DNA of 64,000 bases from Adiantum capillus-veneris. Its lineage: Eukaryota; Streptophyta; Polypodiopsida; Polypodiales; Pteridaceae. Below, one piece after another: positions 55,421 through 64,000 of the stretch (positions within the stretch are counted from its first letter, which is position 1; each line of letters opens with the position of its first letter). The DNA is taken from the NCBI GenBank assembly GCA_014529385.2, contig CM043967.1, positions 134,425,182-134,489,181 of the forward strand, given 5' to 3'. Position numbers and translations under genes: made by a program. Below the pieces are notes generated by a model. That model worked only from the letters and a program-made list of their open reading frames with translations. It was not told the DNA's origin and did not search any database.

Positions 55421-56349
55421 ATGGGGGATAAGGGAATAGAGAAATTCAACGGGGAAGGGTTTGACACTTGACAAACGAAGTTAAGAGGCTACCTTATGAA
55501 AAAATGTTTGTGGTTTGTCATCAGCACTGCCTTAGAGCAATAAGACGAACCTGATGGAGTGCACACTAGGGCATCTACACTCATAGCAAGTGCACATAAT
55601 TTGGCCAAAGACGAACAAGCATTGGGAATCATCATCACCTCCTTGCATGACAACTACGTGCATTTCATAGATGAATGTAAGCATGCACATGAAGTGTGGC
55701 ATGTCCTAGAAGTAATTTTGGAGCTAGGGCCAGAAGAAGCAAAGTTAGTCTTAAAAGACAGCTTTACAAAATTACTATGATTGAAGTGCAGGACATTGCT
55801 AGCCTAGTGAACAGGCCTAAGAGCATTGTCACGCAGCTCACTAATATCGAAGTTGAAGTACCAGAAGATGACAAAGTGGACATACTATTAAGTGCACTTC
55901 CACCTTCTTACGACCACTTAGTCACAATTCTCAAAGAAAAAGAACCAGCACCACCATTCCAAGATGTCATCAACTCAGTCCAAGCAGAAGAAAGAAAGCA
56001 AAGAGGTTCACTCACCTCATCAGGAGGAGTTTTTATCGCAACATCTTCAAGGGGAAGATATTCACCATCGACATCAACCAACGGAAGAAATTGTTATGAA
56101 TGTGGAAGAATGGGACATGTAGCGAAATACTGCTACACAAACAAACCTTGCAACAAATGTGGTAGGAAGGGACACCCTCCTTCTCGGTGCTACTCAAATG
56201 GAGGTAGTAGCAGTGGAGAAAGCAGTAGCAGTAGAAGCAAGAGCAGAAGCAACGAAGGCAAGAGACCTGATAGAGAATCAGGTCACATAGTAGAAGACAA
56301 AAAGAATGAAGATGAGAGCAACGTTGTATTTTATAACGACCCATTTTGA
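55421..56349 (+). pseudogene. Copia-type Gag with two zinc knuckles
   Basis: ATG 55,421 starts MGDKGIEKFNGEGF, the usual beginning of a copia gag (UBN2-type domain). A TGA at 55,469 replaces the expected Trp, and a TAA follows near 55,541. A frameshift near 55,715 moves the reading to the frame that gives DIASLVNRPKSIVTQL and ILLSALPPSYDHLV. Two CCHC knuckles follow, CYECGRMGHVAKYC and CNKCGRKGHPPSRC (about 56,095-56,190), then a Ser/Arg/Gly-rich tail ending TGA 56,347-56,349. Gag packages the RNA. The missing protease, integrase and reverse transcriptase must have been supplied by another element. Confidence 0.88.
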
Positions 56350-56384
56350 ATATGGAGACTCTCTACTTGTAGGGGACGACTTTT

Positions 56385-56560
56385 TCTTGTGTGGATACCA
56401 TCTTATCATTCTGTGTGGACATCACCATTCTTTGTGGATTTTTCTTGTGTGGATTTTACCATCTTGTGTTGATATCACCATCCTTTGTGGACTGTATTTC
56501 CCTGTGTGGATATCACCATCCTATGTGGATTTTGTTATCCTGTGTGGATCATGCATCTTC
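56385..56560 (+). repeat. Short tandem repeat after gag
   Basis: Seven or eight imperfect units around TGTGTGGATATCACCATCCT fill the interval between gag and the polypurine tract. Confidence 0.85.
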
Positions 56561-56596
56561 AGTATCTTGTCTTAGCCCAAACCTCAAGGGGATGAT

Positions 56597-56918
56597 TGTA
56601 AAGTGTGAGCTTTGTCCTAAGGTGTGATTCAAGGAGAGGAGAGTGGATTTATCCCACATACTGGGGAGCAAGGCTGTAGAGCTACTTAAAGCTCATTTCA
56701 TGAATGAATAAACAACAACTTCATTTTGCACTACATGCTTGTCCATGGTGAGCTTGTGCTAAGCTAAGTCAATACTCAAGATTGTGTTTATGAGTCCAAG
56801 CTAATTCTATCTTGGAACCTAATTCACTTGAGTTATGACCTTGCTTACACACACACTCACGCATTGACACTATGTTTCTCTTTCATTCACCATAGCTAGC
56901 ACGATCCAATTCCTAACA
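56597..56918 (+). repeat. 3' LTR of the copia-type element
   Basis: 322 bp, ending TAACA directly before the target duplication GCGAA. Confidence 0.94.
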
Positions 56919-57174
56919 GCGAATACAAACCAATTATTTGCAATGCCAACTAAATCTGATATGCCAAGTAAACTTGATAAATGCCAATTATTTACTCAAT
57001 GTCGGGTAAACCTAATAAATTCAAGGGTGCATACATGCTTCTGGAGAATTCCAAATCAGTTACAAAATAAAGGGCTTGTCTAAGACAGAAAAGAAAAAAA
57101 GGGGGGGGGGTTTGGCTTTGAAATCCATCATCATATCCTACTTTGGAGGTATCCGTCTTTCTATCACTCTTCCA

Positions 57175-58555
57175 CCAATGATCGGACCCCGAACAGGCCA
57201 AAAACTGACCTCGCAGTGCATAGTTGTCACCCTGCTCCATCCATACGCACACCTGACACTCGACTTTTTTCAATAATGCATCCCGCCACCACGTGAAGTA
57301 GCCCCAAAAATATGGTCCTCATGATGGACTTTCTGCATAATTATCACAAGGAAACACCCACGTTGTGTCCGTACTCATTTACGTGTAAGTATTGACCCCA
57401 TTCGGCCTCCTGACGCCACTAGATGCTATATGACGCACCTGCTTACCTCATGTCGTCAGCCTGTGGATAGCTTCATCGAGAAGTTTTACGCGCTACCAAC
57501 TCCTCCTTATTGTAGAGAAAACACACTGGTATTGGTAATGATGAAAATCGATGCACTATGTACACCCTGTCCTACCTGTACACATGTGGGCCCCACGTAA
57601 CCACCTGGCTTTGGAAAATGGGAAATCCTTTATTCGATGCACCATGCATGGGTATGTACATATGCGCAATCACTTGCTCCAAAAAAATCCTGACAGCGTC
57701 AAGAGGATGAATGGGATGAAGACTTGCACGTGGATAAGTGAGGACACAACAAGAGTGTTCTTTTGTGATGAATTATGCAAAAAAGTCGTTATGAAAAATA
57801 TTTTTTAAGGGCCACTTCACGTGATTGGGGGATGCATTATTGAGAAAAGTTAAGTGCGAGGTGTACGGATGAATGTATAAGGGTAACGAAAACGCACTGC
57901 GAGGCCATTTTTTGGCCTGTTGTTCGGGGTTTGTTTGAGGTCAATCAAAAGGCCAAAGGTTCCCAAGGAATAAAGTCAAGTATGGACACTAAAAAACCCA
58001 AGAAAAAACCAAAAAAATGTGGAGAGAAGAGGAGGAACAGCCGTAGCTCAGTTTTGCTATTTTTGGAGCCTGTTTTGGTCATAAACTGCTCATCCGAGCT
58101 TGAATTTGAGCACTTTGATAGTGCAGACTGGGTTTTTGACCATTCCAGATGCAATGGCACTGTCCATTTTTCCAAATTCCTCACTGTTTTCCTGATGTTT
58201 TGGTTGTGTAATTTTCTCCTATGAGTGAAGCTTGTGCTCAAATTTGTGGTTGTATCTGGCATATTTAATCCATATGGTGTGAGCTATTTGCCCCATTGGT
58301 GTTGACCCAAGATCAATTGTATCTAAGCATCATAGATATTCCTCCTTTGAGCTGATTTGTGTGTGTGTGTGTGTTGAGTGGGAAAATGGATATTCTCTCT
58401 CCTCTCACTCCATCGGTGTGTTCCCTATCTCAGCCAGGTGGATTGTGTACGCCAAGTGGTGCCCCATAGTGTGTGTGTGTATTATCCCAAGAGTGTGTGT
58501 CAGGTGATTATAGAGGCATTGTGTGTGTTTCCATCCCGCTCACAACGTGTATCAA
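57175..58555 (+). repeat. Dispersed repeat family, copy 3, with inverted arms
   Basis: 57,175-57,697 is the reverse complement of 3,779-4,310. Without a gap it is followed by 57,697-58,555, which matches 4,068-4,955 directly. The overlap gives two inverted arms of about 250 bp (57,175-57,420 and 57,695-57,950) around a 275-bp spacer. Arm tips are GACCCCGAACAGGCC and GGCCTGTTGTTCGGGGT. No coding capacity seen. Confidence 0.82.
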
Positions 58556-58654
58556 GGTCGCGTCTTTGCAGTGAAATGAAAATGCTGGTGGTAATGCTTG
58601 GCTGCCTTCTCTATACCTTTCTATTGTAGATCCATGAATGATGTTGATTTTTTA

Positions 58655-59110
58655 GTGAAAAGGCTCATGGTAGCTAGCTAGAGCTCTCTCATTGGTATTT
58701 CCCCCTTGGGTAGTCTTAGAGCGTTAGCTATCTATTCTTTTGTGATGTTCATCTCTATTGGAGTGTCGTTCATATCTAAAGTGGTGTTGCGACCATATTT
58801 GTTAATGTTGTGCAATAGCTCGTAAGACCTTTTGTATTCAATGCCACATGGCTCCAGTTGGGTATAGTCTATGAGGCCTATATTCTCCCACAGTGGTCTG
58901 ACAGCATCTTCCCTCACTAGGTCTTGAGCTTGTTTTGCAATACCTACACTTCTACTCTTGATCCTTGTGCACTTTTGAATATCCCATGATAGACTGTGAC
59001 ATGCTGGTACTCTAGTTTTTCTTTGGCCAACCAAGTAAAATTTTCTTCCTTGAGAGAATATTCTTCTAATTGGTGCGGGGGAAGCTTTGCAGGTTAGCCT
59101 TCATGGTTTT
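58655..59110 (-). pseudogene. Gag-like fragment related to the 10.4-kb frame
   Basis: Open for about 100 codons from 59,034 to 58,732 (LVGQRKTRVPACHSLSWD start). It contains PCGIEYKRSYELLHNINKYG and EMNITKE, then TAG, then IANALRLPKGEIP. This aligns with GMDFRRAHELISTI, VKITAEIINESLHLPQG near 10,650-10,800. The TAG falls where a Gln is expected. It is an isolated piece; no adjoining pol was found. Confidence 0.55.
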
Positions 59111-59247
59111 CTTTTTTGGAGATCCCAAGGTAGATGAGAGAGATCCAGACAAAAAATATGCTTGTCAAACCTGTTTCATGTCTTACTAGCAACAAGTAGA
59201 AAGGCTAATATAGTAATTGAAGTGCAAAAATTACAAATTTTAGCAGG

Positions 59248-60289
59248 ATTTATCTTTGGCACACCTAAGATGCAAGTATGTATGTGTATGTGATTTCAAC
59301 TTGGTTCCAGAGTAGATGTACAGGGGGTGCATGTGTTGTAGGTGATATGCATGAAGTATGATGGCTTTCTGACCCTTGTGGTAAGGGTTATGGGCAATTC
59401 CTTGTCTTCTTTTTCTACCATATGAGCTTATCATGCTTGAAAAGGCCTTGGCTTTGTCAATCTTGATGAAACTTGACATGGAGCTTCACTTTAGCCATAT
59501 GAACATATATGTGAGAAAATTTGATGAGACAGGGTCCAACTAGTCACATATTTATCTTTGGCATGCCAAGATAAACTTGTGTAGAATTAAGTCTTTTTTG
59601 ACTTCTTGCCTCTTGACTTATTCTATACGGTGGCAATTAAGCCCTTGGTAAAGTTTGAGATCAGTTGGTGGTTTAGAAGTCTTTTGTGTGCACCCTCTTG
59701 TATATTCTTGGTGGTAAGGTGCAACATAGGGAAGTGCATGAATGATGTGAGTGTGAAAGGGTTATGTAAGGTGTATAGAAGCTAAGTGGGTCATGCTTTT
59801 ATGAATTGATGTGCAAAAAAATCTTCAATTGTGTGACAACTTATCTTTGGCACAGCTAAGACAAATTTTACATATTATTGCTACTTTTATCCCAACTTCG
59901 TCCTATTTAGCTTCTACTAGGTTAGTTAAGGTGGACGGTGGCCGTGATTTTGTATCTTGCCCTTGGTGTTCCGGTTAAGTTGATTGTCTCCTTCTCAGTA
60001 GAGTTTGATTTGGAAATACAAACTTGGGGTTGTGGGTCCACTCAAGGTTAGTAAGAGTTAGGTCTAGTATGTAGAGTGCCCCTCTTGACTTTAAGGTCAA
60101 ATGGATCAATATTTTGCACGAAAGTGCAAAATGACACTTTGCAATGGAGATATGGTCTTCTTGCCATAACCTAATGATGTGGAATCTAATTCACCCCCAA
60201 ACCTTTACAAACCTTCTACTTCGTGACATCTACAAGTGGGTAAAAACAAGTGTTAAAATGGGCCTTTTATCTTTGGTGCACCAAAGATA
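59248..60289. repeat. Recurrent TTATCTTTGG palindromic motif
   Basis: TTATCTTTGG-centred motifs occur at about 59,248, 59,552, 59,840 and 60,266. The last is a perfect 24-bp palindrome (TTATCTTTGGTG plus its complement), the second is palindromic with one extra T, and the others are degraded. Spacing is about 300, 290 and 425 bp. Surrounding sequence is non-coding. Confidence 0.8.
60111..60132. other. Perfect 9-bp hairpin with GAAA loop
   Basis: ATTTTGCAC, GAAA, GTGCAAAAT. It is preceded by another small inverted repeat, TTGAC-TTTAAG-GTCAA (60,084-60,099). No gene around it suggests a terminator or processing site. Confidence 0.6.
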
Positions 60290-60424
60290 ATAGGTCTAGT
60301 TTTGAACTCCGGAACCCATTGTTTTGTGGACCTACTTGAGATGAACCCATGGTTCAAGTTTGGTCTGATTTGGATGCCTAGTGTGGCCAATATACATGTT
60401 GGATAAGGGGAAGGGGGAACACAC

Positions 60425-60460
60425 CCGGGACCCAAACAATCTCCCTCTCTATAGCCCAGG
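60425..60460 (-). other. Candidate polypurine tract and LTR start
   Basis: The minus strand reads AGAGAGGGAGATTGTTTGGG, resembling the purine tract and TG start of a copia-type 3' LTR. No partner LTR was found in the window. Confidence 0.3.
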
Positions 60461-60499
60461 ATAATCATTACACCCCAATCCACTAGAGTTCACCTTCAA

Positions 60500-63332
60500 A
60501 ACTCACACAATCGATAGTTGACCACACAAATTTTTTCATGTTTACGGTCGTGTTGCAACACACACCGCTCTCTCTTTGTCTCTCACACACACAGAGGCCC
60601 GACGAGGCATGCACATCTCAAACACAGGCACCACATAGTTGGAACAGAGCAAAGAGAAGATGGGGGGAAAGAGGGGATAAATGGCATAAAAAATTCATAC
60701 GGTTTTATTCAATTGTGGCAAAACAACAATCTACAAACATCCATGGATCCTTGCACCTGCTACTACAACTAGCTCGACATGACACCATCGAGCAATAAAA
60801 TTTGGGCAACTTTGGCTTCACCGCCATTGTGTGGCTCTCCTTGTTGAGAGCACGGCAAGAAAAAACTCCTTGATCACGCCCTCACTAGTGGAAAACAATC
60901 CAAGCACTTCTCCTTCTCTACCATCAGGAGCTCCTCCTTTAGCTCACCCAAAAGCTTCGTCTTGAGGGCTGCTTCTCCTCCTCCGTCTTCTCCCCAAGAG
61001 GGCCCCTCCTCCCAATCAAAATGATGGCCCCATGATGTGGCAATAAATTGCCCCCCATATGGGCGTGGGTAGCTGCCCCTTCAATTTTTGTCAAGCTATG
61101 CTATTTTATGACCAACTCTCTACATGATCCACCCTTGCTAAGTTTGGCTTACTTGAGGTCCAATCCATGCATGCACCCTCCTCTAACTAGAGGCTCTGAC
61201 TTTGCCTTGAGACCCTCACAATGTGATCCACCTCTTATGTGAGGCAAAACAACGGCACCATCGGTGCTCTCACCACTTTCCCTCAAAAGTAATGGGGGTG
61301 GGAACGCCTCTTGGAGAGCATGACATGTCATCATTGCCTTCCGACAACAAGTGATGCTGTCACCACCCACTTGTGTCACAATGCTTCCCGCAGTAGCTCA
61401 AAACACCACCAAGACAAGCCTAGACGCATTGTGAATGCCGCCAAAGTAGCACCCACTAGCCCATGCCATAGCTTGGAGCTCAAGAGCTCTCTCTCACTTT
61501 GATGCTTCAACTATGGGTACCCATGTTGCCGATATACCCCGCACATGTGCCCCAAGACTCCGCATGTGGAATAATGTCTATGACACATGGAAGACTCCTA
61601 TTAACTACTCCCAAGGCCTTCAAGCTCACAAAAATCCTCCAAAAAATCCCTTTAAAAATAATTTTCTCCTTGCAAATTCACCCCCTTGCCAACTTTTGTA
61701 TAGGGCTCCGATTCTTGGACCACAAAATTCCATCGCAGCTGTGCATTCCCGAATTTATTTTGTGAAAACTTGGACATCTTTGGGATTTTGTTGGGCCCTC
61801 TAACCAAGCGAATCAAAACAGAGAAAACCATCCCGTTGGCAACTGTCGCCATCCTCAATCTTCAGTATCTTGCACGTTTGGACTACGTTTGATGCACTGT
61901 CACCTCTTATGTCCTTCACATACCATATACTCTACATACAAACCTTGGCAAGGCTCTAAAAACCTCAGATGGTACACCTACCAAGGTGGCCAAACTGGCA
62001 CGGAATTGTTCCCCGATGAACATTCATCTGCTAATATCTTGACATCTGAGACTCCAAACGACGATCTAAAAAGATCGACATGTTCCACATGATGAGCATT
62101 TTAGGCCCATGCATTCACTTTACCTCTGACCACCTGCCTTCATCTGCCATGTCCGTTGCAGATTTGCAAATACCTCTAGCTTTGAACCCAAATATTTTGC
62201 ATGCGGTGGCTCCGTTTGACAAGCCGTCTAGACCTGCTCCTTCAACACTTCAAGATCTACATATCTAGGGCAAAAATTAACACCTTGGATATTCTTCACC
62301 TGCCACCCTATTAAACCCTCTCTGGAGCCCATCTGGTCTAAGAACCCACATAAAACATACATCTCCCCTGCCACTTGCCTACTGAGGCTCTTCCCGATTT
62401 TGACACACTTTGGTTGCACCATCATTGCCTAGCCCCCTTGTTGAATATTCATGTTCAACCAAAAAACATATTAATTCTTCTACCAATTGAAAAAATTGTA
62501 AACACTATCTAAACATGTCAACAAACCACACAAAAAGTTTCCATATGTACACTACTGCCAAACCTTAAGTGGGTTGCCCCACCCTGCATCACAAAGCCTC
62601 CACCTAGATCAAAAACCTAGCACTAATCTTCTCCATCCATCTTGAGCACCTTCCAATAGTGTTTCACCCATGTACGCAACCATCCATGCACACAATATGC
62701 CCAAATCACTGTAGCATCTCTTCACACATTTACGTGCCTCATCAACACATATGGCCCTGCAAGAATATGACTAGAACCAACCAACAATTATGACCCTCCC
62801 TCCCAACCATGTAAAGTAGAGCTCCCCTCAATGGAACCATGTATCCGATAGATAACATACCTCATTGTTGCGCTTACAAGCACACATTTCATCCATGTAT
62901 TGCATACCTTTTTAGATAGATTAGACACAATTAGGGAATATCTTTCATCTACCATAGGACATGCCTGCTGCACTCGACCCTCCACCTCCTTTGAATCCAT
63001 GCTTTTATCTTTGCTAGCAACACACTTGATGACAACATCACCAAGCTCTTTTTCCTCAATGACCAGTGAGAGATACCCCTCCCCGCGGGTTTATGCACAA
63101 CATATACAATTTAAATTTTTATACAATTTTCAATATACATTAGAGTTGCGGAAGCATTTTCATAGGGGAGGAGTCCTCTATACCCGACCAAGCATGGAGT
63201 TTAGGCCATGAGCTGGGGACTGCATCTGAGGTACCTAGCGAATAGTGCTACCCCTGAATGGGTTATGAATGAAACAGTACTCAAGAAAAGTATAACATTG
63301 TGGAGGGTGAATATATGTGTGCACCACGTTGC

Positions 63333-63379
<47 letters not shown>

Positions 63380-63999
63380 AGTGGAGGGTGAAATAGAGTG
63401 CAGAGAGACGTGAGAGAATGACAATAGAGAATCTTTAAATGCCCCTTCTAAATGGAATAAGCAACCATGTATTAATGCAATGACAAAATATGGGTATACA
63501 ATACCATCAAAAAGTTTGTGACAAAATAACAAGCAGAGCACCGGACCCTGTGTAGGGATCGACCGGTCCATCCATCCACTTCCACTCTACTACAGACAGA
63601 GAGAATTTCACTTCACTAAGAGCAATCCAGAACACCTCCAACCTACCTGAGCCAGACATAGGCTGAGGCCGCTTCGCCTCCCTCCATGAACCCAAGCTCT
63701 AAAAGAGTTCCAAGTGCTAGTAGGTGGTAGGGTATCAACACCAACTATACGAGTTTAGGCGCCATGCCTCTTCGATGCCCATCACTGGGTGTTAAGGCAA
63801 AGCCAAGGAAAAATCTCCGACGTGTTAGCCGTGTAGGTCATTCAACCCCGAGGCACAAACCGCGTAGATGATCCTAACAAAAAGAAGAAGACCTAGGAAA
63901 CACCCCCGATCTAGCAAAGCTCCAAGTCAATGACCCTTTTGTCTAAGGCTAAGCAATGTAGGTGATCCTAGTCTTGTAGCGACACGTAGCGACCCTGCC
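60500..63999. other. Largely unassigned repeat-like DNA
   Basis: No domain-bearing frame was recognised. 61,945-62,250 resembles the diverged LTR at 43.9-44.4 kb (AGATGGTACACCTACCAAG, ATCTTGACATCTGAGACTCC, CATGCATTCACTT), so an old minus-family LTR fragment is likely. A GA tract lies at 63,337-63,374. The last 300 bp show nothing I can name. Confidence 0.45.
63337..63374. repeat. (GA)n microsatellite
   Basis: A GA dinucleotide run of about 38 bp. Confidence 0.95.
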
Positions 64000-64000
64000 A

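Larger units (their letters stand above)
53493..56918 (+). mobile_element. Copia-type LTR element reduced to gag
   Basis: LTRs 53,493-53,814 and 56,597-56,918 are both 322 bp and differ at eight positions. A perfect GCGAA target duplication flanks the element (53,488-53,492 and 56,919-56,923). A tRNA-Met primer site follows LTR1 and the purine tract AAGGGGATGA precedes LTR2. The interior holds a gag gene only, so it is non-autonomous. Confidence 0.95.

Noticed and set aside
61048..63211. Several 60-103-codon ORFs in the last 3 kb
   Set aside because: None shows a domain, paralogue or splice context, and part of the region resembles a decayed LTR.

Overview
The window reads as nuclear DNA of a land plant with a large, repeat-choked genome. 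Every confident coding signal belongs to a transposable element: at least four Ty3/gypsy-type LTR families, one or two copia-type elements with tRNA-Met primer sites, a LINE, and a Penelope-like element. Long LTRs, simple-sequence tracts and degraded polyproteins fill the rest. Plant-type splice signals, a chromodomain integrase and TAG-rich decay (as expected from CHG methylation) fit a plant. The mixture of families looks like a fern or another spore-bearing vascular plant, but that is a guess. No conserved single-copy host gene, rRNA or tRNA gene was seen.

Layout. 0.2-3.8 kb: decayed Ty3/gypsy pol (+) that continues in frame from integrase into a retropepsin-like domain. 3.8-5 kb: first copy of a dispersed repeat seen again at 44.6 and 57.2 kb. 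6.2-8.7 kb: 5'-truncated LINE (-) with an intact reverse transcriptase frame, bounded by GA/GATA tracts. 9.0-10.2 kb: five copies of a 20-bp palindrome. 10.4-13.05 kb: one long gag-like coiled-coil frame broken only by nine TAG/TAA codons, ending in a 1.37-kb near-perfect palindrome. 14-15.3 kb: integrase fragment.

15.7-27.7 kb: the best preserved element, a chromodomain Ty3/gypsy retrotransposon with 2.8-kb LTRs, arranged LTR-internal-LTR-partial internal-partial LTR between near-identical 5-bp flanks. It carries an extra reading frame between the primer site and gag. An ATG-bearing exon inside each LTR ends at a good splice donor in matching phase with an acceptor in front of that frame.

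27.98-28.9 kb: a TATA box, a likely short intron and two tandem, diverged copies of a small unrecognised protein. 28.9-44.5 kb: a nest of minus-strand LTR elements (LTRs of about 2.1 kb bearing TGTCG/CGACA ends, gag-like acidic proteins, no pol). One LTR is interrupted by a 4.1-kb non-coding element with 160-bp LTRs and a 57-bp minisatellite. 45.1-52.9 kb: a Penelope-like reverse transcriptase (-) between two 2.08-kb direct repeats, each holding three tandem units of about 268 bp. 53.5-56.9 kb: a copia-type element reduced to gag, with a perfect GCGAA duplication. 57.2-64 kb: a repeat with inverted arms, a gag-like fragment related to the one at 10.5 kb, regularly recurring palindromes, and about 3.5 kb with little recognisable content.

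The genes do not form a cellular pathway; what can be read is element structure, nesting order and mode of decay. Coordinates of repeat edges were set by eye and may be off by a few bases.
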